Shown here piece after piece: positions 35,601 through 43,905 of a stretch of 59,937 nt of DNA. Each line of letters starts with the position of its first letter. The first letter of the stretch is position 1. This DNA comes from Streptomyces luteolifulvus (GTDB taxonomy: Bacteria; Actinomycetota; Actinomycetes; Streptomycetales; Streptomycetaceae). The notes below the pieces were generated by a model. That model saw only the letters and a list, made by a program, of their open reading frames with translations. It was not told the origin of the DNA and did no database searches. The DNA is taken from NCBI RefSeq assembly GCF_008806595.1, contig NZ_VZRB01000044.1, forward strand, positions 1 to 59,937. Reading direction: 5' to 3'. The position numbers were made by a program, and so were the translations under genes.

Positions 35601-35783
35601 CTACGGGCAGCTCGTGCAGGCGGACTGGCACGTCGTGCCGCAGCCGTCGTTCGTCAGACGGATGAGCTGGTCCGCGGCGGGACCGCCCTCGACGATCGTG
35701 ATGTCCAGATCGAAGTCGCCCTTCGAGGGCTCCTCTCGCTCGACGACCGAATGAACAACCGGGCGCTCCAGCTGAACGGTCAT
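35601..35783 (-). CDS. FxLD-type class I lanthipeptide precursor
   Basis: A 60-residue peptide with an ideal ribosome site (AAGGAGG, five-base spacer). The leader contains FDLDI at 24-28, the class I dehydratase recognition motif and namesake of the FxLD family. VEGGPAADQ marks a possible leader-core junction. The probable core end is LTNDGCGTTCQSACTSCP with Cys48, 52, 56 and 59 and Thr44, 50, 51, 57 and Ser54, 58, so up to four thioether rings are possible. Asn45-Asp46-Gly47 is a favoured aspartimide context, fitting the PIMT-like gene that overlaps by ATGA upstream. Ring pattern and cleavage site are not known. Confidence 0.92.
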   Translation of the reverse strand: MTVQLERPVVHSVVEREEPSKGDFDLDITIVEGGPAADQLIRLTNDGCGTTCQSACTSCP

Positions 35784-37057
35784 GTATGCCTCCTTGGCAG
35801 TGTGTGGTGGTGCGAGGTACCGGGACCCGGCAGCGGGCCCTGGAGTCTTTGGTGCCAGGTCACCGCGACGATGCCGTGCCGCTTCGCCACGGTGCCCTGG
35901 GGCAGAGAGGACGGGACAGGACCCGGCAGGTACCGGATCTCGGCCGCTCCTCGGCGGCGGTGGTTCTGGGCCCAATACCGGAGCAGGTCCACGTACTGGT
36001 CCGCGAGGGCTTCGGCATCCGGACCGTGAGCGACCACGCCGCTCTCGAAGCCGCCGGTGTCCGTGGTCTCGCGGCGGGTGCGGTACGCGATGCTGTCCCC
36101 GCTGACCAGTGCCGGAACGCCGAGCAGGGCCGATGCTTCCACGAGCCCGCTGCCGACGACGTCCTGCGACGCGTGCAGCCGGGCCACGCCAGACAGATTC
36201 AGCGAGAGGTACAGCTCCAGTTCGTCAGGCAGGTCGTACGCGGCCCCCGACCAGTGCAGCAGCCTGGGCACGTCCAGCGCGCGGTTCAGTGCCTCCGTGT
36301 CCAGACGCACCCGATCGTCGTCGGTCTGCACGGCGACGCCGTCCCGGAGCAGTACCTTCCGTTCCTCCTTGGCGGCGCCGTCTCCCTGCATGGGAACGAA
36401 GCGCGCCAGACGGTAGGAGTGGCTCAGCAGACCCTCGCCGTCGCGGTCGAACGCAATCGAGCGGGTGGTGCCGCGCACAGTCAGCGGAACGACGAGTCGG
36501 CCGGTCTGCGTGAGCCCGCTGATCCAGGATGGAGGGATGTCCCAGGCGGCCGCGGTGACGATGATCCGGTCGTACGGCGCGCTGTCAGGGACACCGGTCT
36601 CGCCATCGGCAAGCACCGTCTTCACCTGGCCGTATCCGGCATCGTCCAGGCAATGACGGGCACGGTCGATGACGTCACGGTCGATGTCGACGGTGGTGAC
36701 CACTCCGTCGCCGCCTACGAGTTCCTGGATGAGCGCAGCGTTGTAGCCGCCGGAGCCGATCTCCAGGACCTTCATGCCGGGCTTGATGGCGGCCTGCTCC
36801 AGCATCACGCCCTGAAGATGCGCGGCGGACATGGCACTGATGTCCAGGCCGTGCTCGTCCTTCTTGACCGGCACGGTGCTGTGGAGGTCGTAGGCGAGGT
36901 CCAGGAACGCTCCGGGCGCGAAGCGGTGGCGGGGCACCGCGGCAAAAGCGGCGGCGACGGGCTCGGACGTGATCGCGTCCTGGTCCAGGAGCGCGCGGAC
37001 CATGCCCGCGCGTAGCTCGTCGGGGTCGCGAACGGTCGAGTCGTCTGTGGCAGTCAT
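35780..37057 (-). CDS. PIMT-like peptide methyltransferase, FxLD lanthipeptide system
   Basis: The 425-residue protein has an N-terminal protein-L-isoaspartate methyltransferase domain (RHRFAPGAFLDLAYD near 43-57, SAM motif VLEIGSGGYNAALI at 97-110, VVTTVDIDRD near 120). Over 200 further residues follow, absent from housekeeping PIMT and typical of lanthipeptide-associated enzymes. Characterised relatives such as OlvS methylate a core aspartate, leading to aspartimide or isoaspartate. Here the natural target is Asp46 of the precursor whose start overlaps this stop as ATGA. ATG 37057 is preceded by TAGGGAACC. Confidence 0.9.
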   Translation of the reverse strand: MTATDDSTVRDPDELRAGMVRALLDQDAITSEPVAAAFAAVPRHRFAPGAFLDLAYDLHSTVPVKKDEHGLDISAMSAAHLQGVMLEQAAIKPGMKVLEIGSGGYNAALIQELVGGDGVVTTVDIDRDVIDRARHCLDDAGYGQVKTVLADGETGVPDSAPYDRIIVTAAAWDIPPSWISGLTQTGRLVVPLTVRGTTRSIAFDRDGEGLLSHSYRLARFVPMQGDGAAKEERKVLLRDGVAVQTDDDRVRLDTEALNRALDVPRLLHWSGAAYDLPDELELYLSLNLSGVARLHASQDVVGSGLVEASALLGVPALVSGDSIAYRTRRETTDTGGFESGVVAHGPDAEALADQYVDLLRYWAQNHRRRGAAEIRYLPGPVPSSLPQGTVAKRHGIVAVTWHQRLQGPLPGPGTSHHHTLPRRHT

Positions 37058-37129
37058 TCGGTTCCCTAACTTCTGGTGGGGGTGGTGCTTGCAGCGATCC
37101 AACTCAGACAGAGCCGGCGAGGACGCTGG

Positions 37130-37465
37130 TCAGGGAGCTGGCTCTGCAGGACGGATACGCGCCGCTGGAAGGGGAGGCCCTCGGACGCGCCCCAGCCATG
37201 CGCTGTGGTGGCAGCTCCTCATGGATCGATGGGGCCTGGGGAGAACGGCGCGAACGGTCTTGCCGGGGCCGTCGTGGTGCAGGAACCAGGTGAGCCGGGC
37301 TCCGAGCCGCGCGACGGGTAAGAGCCCCTGCAGCTTTTGCTTCACGAGCTCGGCAGCGATCTCGCAGTTCCGCTGTCCCATTGCTGCAAGAGCGACGGCA
37401 CGGCGCTCCACTGTCGTGAGTGCGGTTGCGTGCGGCGGGAGTTGCGGACTTTCCAGAGTGCTCAC
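37130..37465 (-). CDS. Small protein with degenerate LuxR-like helix-turn-helix start
   Basis: The 111-residue frame begins with a LuxR-family scaffold (LTTVERRAVALAAMGQRNCE, then IAAEL). The recognition helix and following helix are replaced by unrelated sequence (VKQKLQGLLPVARLGARL) and a Pro/Arg-rich tail, as if a frameshift or deletion had occurred. Its ATG overlaps the upstream gene stop by 4 bases, so it is translationally coupled. It may be a decaying regulator or a divergent small protein. Confidence 0.5.
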   Translation of the reverse strand: MSTLESPQLPPHATALTTVERRAVALAAMGQRNCEIAAELVKQKLQGLLPVARLGARLTWFLHHDGPGKTVRAVLPRPHRSMRSCHHSAWLGRVRGPPLPAARIRPAEPAP

Positions 37466-37860
37466 AGGGCGTCGTCCCCCATCAGATCAAGGACCGAGAG
37501 GATGCCCATGGCGAATCGGTTGAGGTGTCCGAGGGTGCCCTCGGGACGGGGGTGCTCGGCACTCAGAAAGATCAGCCGTTGCATCTGCCGGAGAGGGTAG
37601 GGACGTAGGAGGTACGGCACGACCTCCACGAGCTTGGTGGTCGAGGTGCGGAGCCGTACCGCGATGGATGCCATGTCGTGTGGGGCTGGAGGCGCAAACT
37701 CACCAAGTACGGCATCCAGGCTGTCCCACAGCTGGTCGTCGATCCCCTCGTGGGCGAGCGAGCGGCGAAGAGAGCGGAGGAGCGCGCCCAGTGTCTCCTC
37801 GTCTTCGGAGGTCTGCTGGCTCAGCAGCTGCGTGGCGACGTCGACGGGCACGCGGACCAT
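37462..37860 (-). CDS. Unknown small protein of the lanthipeptide locus
   Basis: A 132-residue, mostly helical, acidic protein (DVATQLLSQQTSEDEETLGA, then RTSTTKLVEVVPYLLRPYPL and RFAMGILSVLDLMGDDA). There is no recognised domain. GAGAGGAGC lies before the ATG at 37860, and TAATG couples it to the ATPase-like gene upstream. Its position between two regulator-type genes suggests a regulatory partner, but nothing in the sequence proves it. Confidence 0.65.
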   Translation of the reverse strand: MVRVPVDVATQLLSQQTSEDEETLGALLRSLRRSLAHEGIDDQLWDSLDAVLGEFAPPAPHDMASIAVRLRTSTTKLVEVVPYLLRPYPLRQMQRLIFLSAEHPRPEGTLGHLNRFAMGILSVLDLMGDDAL

Positions 37861-38297
37861 TAGCTGCTCCTCTCGGTTGTTGCGAGGGAGCACCACGTCG
37901 TCCTGCCGTCGTCGCTCACGCCCCACTCTTTCGAGACGGCAGACACGAGTAACAGCCCGCGGCCACTCTCGTCGTCCGCTGCGGCGGCCCGAGCTCTGGC
38001 CCGTGTCGAGCTACCGTCAGTGACTTCGATACGCAGCGCGTCGGCGAAGGGGGCGACCCGGAGGCCGACCGGTCGGCTTCCGCCGTGGCGGATCGCGTTG
38101 GTCACCAGCTCGGAAACCGCGAGCAGAGCGCTGTCGATGAGGTCTGCCATCCCGTGACATCGCAGGTAGGCCCTTGTGATCCGCCGCATGTGCCCGACAC
38201 GGAAGTCCGCTGGCACGAAGGACACGTCGAAGCCGGGCGCGGCTACTCGCTTCGTGGCCGAAGCGGCCGGAGCGACGGCTGTCGTGGTCGAGGTCAT
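37860..38297 (-). CDS. ATP-binding regulator, anti-sigma (RsbW-like) type
   Basis: A 145-residue single-domain histidine-kinase-like ATPase. The N-box ALLAVSELVTNAIRHGGSRP carries the Asn, and IEVTDGS and SGRGLLLVSAVSKEWGV form the G1/G2 ATP lid. Such proteins bind sigma or anti-sigma antagonists and are abundant in Streptomyces. It is the first gene of the minus-strand operon leading to the lanthipeptide genes and could set expression. GGGAGACC precedes ATG 38297; in-frame ATGs further upstream (for example 38312) are possible. Confidence 0.85.
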   Translation of the reverse strand: MTSTTTAVAPAASATKRVAAPGFDVSFVPADFRVGHMRRITRAYLRCHGMADLIDSALLAVSELVTNAIRHGGSRPVGLRVAPFADALRIEVTDGSSTRARARAAAADDESGRGLLLVSAVSKEWGVSDDGRTTWCSLATTERSS

Positions 38298-38517
38298 CGA
38301 GCGGTCTCCCATGAGACTTGGGCGAAGGGTGCGCTGGAGATTCGATGGCATGGCTGATTGCACGCGCCTCCCTCCTTGCCGGTCACTGGGTGTGTTCGGT
38401 TGGTGACTAGCGAACAGCAGGATCAGGGGAGAGGGAATGAAGTTCTGATGAAGTTGACTCGTCAGTAATATGCTCTCGGGTGCCGCGTGCCGGGTCCGCC
38501 CTGACATGCTGGGCGGC

Positions 38518-39300
38518 ATGGCGAAACTGAACGAACAGCCCGCAACAGCAGAAGACTTGCTTCCCCTTGCGCTGACGTCGTACGGGCACTTCACGTCGAT
38601 GCGCGTCGACGTGAATCACCGCATCCGCGGGCTGTCTCTGCACATGGAGCGACTTGTGCGGGACAGCCGGATTGTGTTCGGCACGCCTGTGGACACCAGC
38701 CGCGTCCGCGACCTGGTCGCCAAGGCCCTGGAAGGGCGGGGCGGACCCTGCGTCGTCCGTGTCACGCACTTCGACCCGACGGTGGACATGGGCCATCCCG
38801 AGGAAGCCACCCAGCCGCAGATCATGGTGACTGTGCGCCCGGCCGGCGAACTGCCCCCGCCACCAATCGCCGCGATGAGCGTGCAGTACGAGCGTGACCT
38901 CCCCGAGGTCAAGCACTGCGGCCTCTTCGGTGCACTCCACGCTCGCCGCGAGGCACGGCTCAAGGGCTTCGACGACGCGCTGTTCTTCAGTCCCGACAAC
39001 CATGTGTCCGAGGGCGGAACGTGGAACGTGGGCTTCATCGACGAGAACGGCACCGTTGTCTGGCCGGAGGGGCCGGTGCTGCCCGGTGTCACCGCGGCGT
39101 TGCTGCAGGAACGAACCGAGTACAAGGTCGCCCCTGTGGCCCTCGACGAGGCCAAGGCCATGCCGGTTGCCTTCGCCACCAACACCTCCATCGGTATCCG
39201 CGCCCTCTCGGCGATCGACGGCACGCCCATGGCGGTCGAGCACCCGGTGCTGAGCGTGCTACGCGAGACGTACCTGTCCGTTCCTGGTGAGGAGCTGTAG
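38518..39300 (+). CDS. Class IV aminotransferase-fold PLP enzyme
   Basis: The 260-residue protein has the class IV (branched-chain aminotransferase / aminodeoxychorismate lyase) fold. The likely Schiff-base lysine is in LPEVKHCGLFGALHARREAR near residue 130, and SEGGTWNVGFIDENG and ATNTSIGIRALSAIDG are the phosphate-binding and substrate loops. ATG 38518 is taken as start. It is divergent from the lanthipeptide operon and 12 bases upstream of the XRE-SUMF1 gene. It may supply an amino-group reaction for a tailoring step, or be unrelated. Confidence 0.82.
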   Translation: MAKLNEQPATAEDLLPLALTSYGHFTSMRVDVNHRIRGLSLHMERLVRDSRIVFGTPVDTSRVRDLVAKALEGRGGPCVVRVTHFDPTVDMGHPEEATQPQIMVTVRPAGELPPPPIAAMSVQYERDLPEVKHCGLFGALHARREARLKGFDDALFFSPDNHVSEGGTWNVGFIDENGTVVWPEGPVLPGVTAALLQERTEYKVAPVALDEAKAMPVAFATNTSIGIRALSAIDGTPMAVEHPVLSVLRETYLSVPGEEL

Positions 39301-39312
39301 AAGGGGACCAGC

Positions 39313-40224
39313 ATGACGGGGGTCATCAGGTGGACCGGACGTGAGGTACTGCTCCTGCGCACGGCCATGCGCATGACCGGGCGCGACTTCGCCGCTCTGG
39401 TTCCCGTGAGCCAGCGCCAGTTAGTGACGTGGGAAGGCCGGGGCGAGTCCATCAGTCTGCGCCCCGGCAACCAGGAAGCCCTGGACACTCTGCTCGCCCG
39501 CGCCGGGGGTGCAGCGCAGCAGCGGTTCGCGGCACTCCTTACCGAGCGAGCCGCCGTCGAGCACGACGAGCGCGCCGAGGAATTGCTGCGCCGTGATCCA
39601 CGTGCCGTCAAGCATCCCGGGGACGGCAAGGTCATGGTCCGAGTCGAGGAGGGCATTTACCTGTCAGGCCCTGCAGACGCCCCCGTGTGGGTGGATGACT
39701 TCCACATCGATGTCTATCCGACGACCAACCTCGATTACGACCGTTTCGTACGCATCACGGGCCACCGGCCCCCGCGCCACTGGGCGGACGGCCGCTGTCC
39801 CGATGACCTGTTCGACCACCCGGTGGTGTGGGTGACATGGCACGATGCCAACGCGTACGCCCACTGGTGCGGCAAGCGCCTCCCCACCTCCCAGCAGTGG
39901 GAGAAGGCCGCACGCGGCACGAAGGGACGCAGTTACCCCTGGGGAGACGAGCCCACGGCCGCCAAGTGCAACGTTGCGGAGGCCGAGATAGGGAGGACGA
40001 CTCCCGTAGCGCGCTATCAGTCCGGCGTCAGCCCGTACGGCGTGTTCGACCTGTGCGGGAACACCTGGGAGTGGTGCTCCACCGCGGAGGGGGGCGGCCG
40101 CTACGAGCTGAAGGGCTCGGCGTTCACTAGCCCGTTCGAGCGAGCGGCGCCCTCTTTACGGAACGCGGCGAACGCCACGATGCAGGACAATGACACCTCG
40201 TTCCGCTGCGTGAGCCGTCTGTAG
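39313..40224 (+). CDS. XRE helix-turn-helix fused to a SUMF1 (formylglycine-generating-enzyme-like) domain
   Basis: In this 303-residue fusion, residues 5-60 are an XRE-type DNA-binding region (RTAMRMTGRDFAALVPVSQR, then QLVTWEGRG). Residues about 105-303 are a SUMF1 fold (FHIDVYPTTNLDYDRFV, WVTWHDANAYAHWCGKRLP, SQQWEKAARG, PYGVFDLCGNTWEWC). In true formylglycine-generating enzymes the final motif has an active-site cysteine pair after GGS. Here it reads KGSAFTSPFERAAPSLRNA with no cysteine, so classical formylglycine formation is unlikely. It may be a ligand-sensing regulator. It is in tandem with the aminotransferase. Confidence 0.82.
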   Translation: MTGVIRWTGREVLLLRTAMRMTGRDFAALVPVSQRQLVTWEGRGESISLRPGNQEALDTLLARAGGAAQQRFAALLTERAAVEHDERAEELLRRDPRAVKHPGDGKVMVRVEEGIYLSGPADAPVWVDDFHIDVYPTTNLDYDRFVRITGHRPPRHWADGRCPDDLFDHPVVWVTWHDANAYAHWCGKRLPTSQQWEKAARGTKGRSYPWGDEPTAAKCNVAEAEIGRTTPVARYQSGVSPYGVFDLCGNTWEWCSTAEGGGRYELKGSAFTSPFERAAPSLRNAANATMQDNDTSFRCVSRL

Positions 40225-40431
40225 TGAGCCGCCAGCGGCTTGGGACAGGTGGTCTTGTGGTCTGGCTTGAGCGGTGCCGACGGCCTGGACGGCGGGTGCG
40301 GCCGGTGGCGGGGAGGACTCCGAACACCGCCGCCGGTTCCAGCGTTGGTGCCTTGTCGGGACGTGGAGTTCCAAAGGCGTTCCACCGTGAGGTCGTACGA
40401 CGTCTGGGGGGTCCAGCCACGACCCGCGCCG

Positions 40432-41517
40432 TCAGCGGCGGATCGACCAGCCGCGTTCGCTGAGGGCTGCGCTCAGGTCGGGGGCCGCCGCGGGGCTCAC
40501 CATGAGCTGTACCAGGCCCGCCTGCTGGCCGGTCGCGTGGTCGATGCGCACGTCCTCGATGTTGACCCCCGCACGTCCGGCGTCCGCGAAGATCCGCGCC
40601 AGTTCGCCCGGCTGGTCGCTGATGAGGACGGCCACCGTCTCGTAGGAGGCGGGCGCCTCGCCGTGCTTGCCCGGCACCCGCACGCGGCCCGCGTTGCCCC
40701 GGCGCAGGACGTCCTCGATGCCCGCCGCGCCGCCGCGCCGCTTGGCCTCGTCGGCGGACTGCAGGGCTCGCAGCGATGCGACGGTCTCCTCCAGGTCGGT
40801 CGCCACCCCCGCCAGCACCTCGGCGACGGGACCCGGGTTGGCGGAGAGGATCTCGATCCACATCCGGGGGTCGGAGGCGGCGATTCGGGTGACGTCACGG
40901 ATGCCCTGGCCGCACAGGCGCACCATCGTCTCGTCCGCGACCTCCAGCCGTGCGGCGACCATCGAGGAGATGAGCTGGGGCGTGTGCGAGACGAGGGCGA
41001 CGGCCCGGTCGTGGGCGGCGGCGTCCATGATCACGGGCACGGCGCGGCAGAGCGCGACCAGTTCGAGGGCGAGGTTCAGCACCTCGGTGTCGGTGTCCGG
41101 CATCGGGGTGAGCACCCAGGGCCGGCCCTCGAAGAGATCGGCGCTCGCCGCGAGCGGGCCCGAACTCTCCTTGCCCGCCATGGGATGCGTGCCGAGGTAC
41201 GAGCAGAGATCGAGGCCCAGGTCCTCCAGCTCGCGCCGGGGCCCGCCCTTGACGCTGGCGACGTCGGCATACCCGCGCGCCACCCCCGCGCGCATGGCCT
41301 CGGCCAGCACGGAGGCGGTGTGCGCGGGAGGCACGGCGACGAGCGCGAGGTCGACGCGGCCGGGCGGCGGCTCGTCGCTGCCGGCGCCGAGGGCCACCGC
41401 CGTCCGGACCCGGTCCGGGTCGTGATCGGCCAGATGGACGGTGACGCCGCACCCGGCGAGCGTCAGGGCCGCGGACGTGCCGATCAGCCCGGTTCCTATG
41501 ACCAGGGCCGTCCTCAT
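40432..41517 (-). CDS. tyrA: Prephenate dehydrogenase with ACT domain (TyrA)
   Basis: The 361-residue enzyme has an N-terminal Rossmann NAD site (ALVIGTGLIGTSAALTLAGCG). The conserved ASVKGGPRRELEDLG and THPMAGKESSGP loops of prephenate/arogenate dehydrogenases follow, and a C-terminal ACT domain starts near 290 (AVLISDQPGELARIFADAGR). It converts prephenate to 4-hydroxyphenylpyruvate, the tyrosine precursor. It is the last gene of a tightly packed minus-strand set with ubiX and ubiD. In this cluster it probably raises tyrosine supply for the ammonia-lyase. Confidence 0.92.
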   Translation of the reverse strand: MRTALVIGTGLIGTSAALTLAGCGVTVHLADHDPDRVRTAVALGAGSDEPPPGRVDLALVAVPPAHTASVLAEAMRAGVARGYADVASVKGGPRRELEDLGLDLCSYLGTHPMAGKESSGPLAASADLFEGRPWVLTPMPDTDTEVLNLALELVALCRAVPVIMDAAAHDRAVALVSHTPQLISSMVAARLEVADETMVRLCGQGIRDVTRIAASDPRMWIEILSANPGPVAEVLAGVATDLEETVASLRALQSADEAKRRGGAAGIEDVLRRGNAGRVRVPGKHGEAPASYETVAVLISDQPGELARIFADAGRAGVNIEDVRIDHATGQQAGLVQLMVSPAAAPDLSAALSERGWSIRR

Positions 41518-41603
41518 CGGACGCCGTCCTCGGACCGGACTGCCGCGTCGCGGATGAGGGCTACGAGCCCTTCGTGCTGCTGCTCAGTGTTCACGTGCTC
41601 CAT
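41514..41603 (-). CDS. Possible 29-residue peptide coupled to tyrA
   Basis: ATG 41603 opens a 29-codon frame (MEHVNTEQQHEGLVALIRDA and nine more) whose TGA overlaps the tyrA ATG as ATGA. It may be a translational coupler or a short protein of the operon. No strong ribosome site precedes it. It does not resemble VdcD, the small subunit found with some UbiD/UbiX decarboxylases. Confidence 0.35.
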   Translation of the reverse strand: MEHVNTEQQHEGLVALIRDAAVRSEDGVR

Positions 41604-41704
41604 CCAGATTCGGAGGGACCCTTCCCCAAGACCGCGCCGGTCCGACGGCGGGCCCGGCGTCCGCTGGTGCGCACGCCGTGGCCCGCCCCGGTCCGGGTGG
41701 AGCG

Positions 41705-43210
41705 TCAGTCGTCCCAGTGCTCGAGAACCCGGCGCCGGATGTGCTCCGGATACGCCTGGGCGAAGGAACTGTGCGGGAGCCGGCCCTCGCCCGGTGCGGG
41801 CAGCAGCCCGTCGTGGAAGACGATCGGGCCGGACTGGGCGGCGCGCTCCTCGTGCGTGTAGCAGTTCAGCAGCGGGTGGACGAAGCCGTACCACGCGTCC
41901 GCCCGGTTCAGAGGGTGGATCCGGGTGGCCAGCGCCCACAGCAGGTCGGTGTCGTCGGCCGGGTCGATGTCGTCGTCCAGGACGAAGGTGGCCGCCGTGG
42001 CACGACCCGAGTGGGACTCGGAGAGCACCTTGCCGATCCGGTGCGTGAGTTCGGCCGAGTCGACGTGGGGCAGCCGCTCCCGCCAGTCCTGCGGGACGGT
42101 GACCACCATCCAGTGCGACGCCGCGCGCAGCGGCGACCAGGCGGTGGTGACGGGCAGTCCGGCGGCGCGCAGCTCCGCCAGGACCTCGGCCGCCTGACCG
42201 ACGCCCGTCACGGTGTGGAACTCGTCCACCGGCCGGCCCTCGGCCACCAGCGGCCAGATCGGGTCGTCGCGGTGGGTGATGGCCTCGACCGTGTACACCG
42301 GCTGCATCGACGTCTCGGTGGAGCCGTATCCCGCGAACTCGCCGAACGGCCCCTCCCGCGCGTCGCGGCCGACGGACAGGTGCCCCTCGATGACGATCTC
42401 CGCGCCCGCGGGTACCTCCAGGTCCACCGTCTCGCACCGCACGACATCGACCGGTTCGCCGTGCAGCGCCCCGATGTAGCCCGCCTCGTCGACCCCCGGA
42501 GGCAGCGGAACGCCCCCGACGAACGGGATGGCCGGGTCGCCGCCCTGCACGAGCGCGTACGGCATCGGCTCGCCGATCTTCACCCACTCCTGCCAGATCA
42601 TGCCGATGTGCTGCGCCGGTATCACCAGGCCGGTCATGTGCTTGCCGTCGATCAGCATGATGCGGGCGATGGACCAGTTGGTCCACCGGCCGTCCGGCGT
42701 CCTGGCGACGATGATCCCCCAGGTGTTGGCGTAGGGGCCGCCGTCGAACTCGTGGACGCGGGGCACCGGGAAGCGGTCGAGGGTGGCGTCGTCGCCCAGC
42801 AGCACGTTCTGCTTGCAGAGAGCGTCCTCCCGCGCGACCAGCCGAGGGGGCACGGGCTGCACGTCGCGGGTGCGGGCCAGGTGGTCGACCAGTTCGGCCG
42901 CGGTGGTCTCGGCGGGCAGTCCGACGGACAGGGCGACCCGGGCCAGCGGCCTGCCGGGGGCGGCGCTGAGCGCGGCGGGCGCCCCGAGCAGCCGGAAGCC
43001 CGGTGCGACGCCCTCCACGTTCTCGAACAGCGGGGCGGGCGACTGCCGTTCGCAGGAGAGGCGGCTGATCGCGGCGGCCTCCAGGTCGGCGCTCACCGGC
43101 CGCGTGACGCGGTGGAGGTCGCCGAGAGCCTCCAGCGTGTCGAGGTAGCGGCGCAGTTCGCCGAACCGGATCACCGGCCTGGTCGTGGGGTCGGTCGTGG
43201 GGCTGGTCAT
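41705..43210 (-). CDS. ubiD: UbiD-family prFMN-dependent decarboxylase
   Basis: A 501-residue UbiD enzyme. ANTWGIIVARTPDGRWTNWS, then IARIMLIDGKHMTGLVIPAQ, is the prenylated-FMN/metal region, and EIVIEGHLSVGRDAREGPFG, then EFAGYG, carries the catalytic Arg-Glu and Glu residues. It decarboxylates aromatic or alpha,beta-unsaturated acids; here p-coumarate to 4-vinylphenol fits the cluster. ATG 43210 overlaps the ubiX stop as ATGA, with GAGGAGCG upstream. The longer open frame reads back into ubiX. The substrate is inferred from neighbours, not from residues. Confidence 0.9.
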   Translation of the reverse strand: MTSPTTDPTTRPVIRFGELRRYLDTLEALGDLHRVTRPVSADLEAAAISRLSCERQSPAPLFENVEGVAPGFRLLGAPAALSAAPGRPLARVALSVGLPAETTAAELVDHLARTRDVQPVPPRLVAREDALCKQNVLLGDDATLDRFPVPRVHEFDGGPYANTWGIIVARTPDGRWTNWSIARIMLIDGKHMTGLVIPAQHIGMIWQEWVKIGEPMPYALVQGGDPAIPFVGGVPLPPGVDEAGYIGALHGEPVDVVRCETVDLEVPAGAEIVIEGHLSVGRDAREGPFGEFAGYGSTETSMQPVYTVEAITHRDDPIWPLVAEGRPVDEFHTVTGVGQAAEVLAELRAAGLPVTTAWSPLRAASHWMVVTVPQDWRERLPHVDSAELTHRIGKVLSESHSGRATAATFVLDDDIDPADDTDLLWALATRIHPLNRADAWYGFVHPLLNCYTHEERAAQSGPIVFHDGLLPAPGEGRLPHSSFAQAYPEHIRRRVLEHWDD

Positions 43211-43848
43211 GAACGGGCGCTCCTCTGCTTCGTGCCGTTGTGGCGTGCCGTGTGGGCCGTGAGGCCCGCCCGCCCGGCCGGCGGCCGCGGGAAGCCGTCC
43301 CAGCGCCGGGCTCCTGCGACCTCGAGCCCGAACTGGTCGAGAACGCGCACGACGATGTGGTCGACGATGTCGTCGACCGACTCCGGCCGGTTGTAGAAGG
43401 CGGGCATGGGCGGCACGATCGAGACGCCCATGCGGGCGAGCTCCAGCATGTTCGCCAGATGGATCTCGTTGAGCGGGGTCTCCCGCGGCACCAGTACCAT
43501 CCGGCGCCGCTCCTTGAGCGTCACGTCGGCGGCGCGGCCCAACAGTCCCTCGGCATACCCGGCCCGGATGCCGGCCAGCGTCTTCATGCTGCACGGGACG
43601 ATCACCATGCCGTCGATGGGGAAGGAGCCGGAGGAGATCGCGGCCCCCTGATCGTCGGGGGAGTAGGTGACGTCGGCCAGCGCGGCCACCTCGCGGGCGC
43701 TCAGGCCCGTCTCCAGCTCCACCGTGGCGCGCGCCCAGCGGCTGAGCACCAGATGCGTCTCCACCTGCGCGTTCTTGTGCAACTCGGTGAGCAGTCGCAC
43801 GCCCAGCACCGCGCCGGTGGCGCCGGTCATTCCCACGATCAGCCGCAT
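43207..43848 (-). CDS. ubiX: UbiX flavin prenyltransferase
   Basis: A 213-residue UbiX/Pad1 flavoprotein. The FMN-binding GMTGATGAVLGVRLL is at 6-20, GMVIVPCSMKTLAGIRAGYA near 79-98 is the phosphate/prenyl site, and RRRMVLVPRETPLNEIHLAN near 114-133 is the conserved Arg-Glu-Thr-Pro loop. It makes the prenylated FMN cofactor that the adjacent UbiD needs. It starts 57 bases from the divergent marR gene. Confidence 0.95.
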   Translation of the reverse strand: MRLIVGMTGATGAVLGVRLLTELHKNAQVETHLVLSRWARATVELETGLSAREVAALADVTYSPDDQGAAISSGSFPIDGMVIVPCSMKTLAGIRAGYAEGLLGRAADVTLKERRRMVLVPRETPLNEIHLANMLELARMGVSIVPPMPAFYNRPESVDDIVDHIVVRVLDQFGLEVAGARRWDGFPRPPAGRAGLTAHTARHNGTKQRSARS

Positions 43849-43874
43849 CCTGTCCCCGTAATCGTCCGTGTACG

Positions 43875-43895
43875 GAATATCCTTCTACTGAATAT
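43875..43895. promoter_or_regulatory. Repeated GAATAT motif between ubiX and marR
   Basis: GAATAT occurs at 43875-43880 and again at 43890-43895, 15 bases apart, in a 57-base AT-rich divergent gap. GGAATATCC around the first copy is self-complementary except at the centre. A binding site for the adjacent MarR protein is likely but not proven. Confidence 0.4.
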
Positions 43896-43905
43896 ACTGG
43901 TCGTC

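Noticed and set aside
41600..41710. VdcD-type small decarboxylase subunit
   Set aside because: The short region between ubiD and tyrA has no CPxC-type cysteine motif expected for VdcD.
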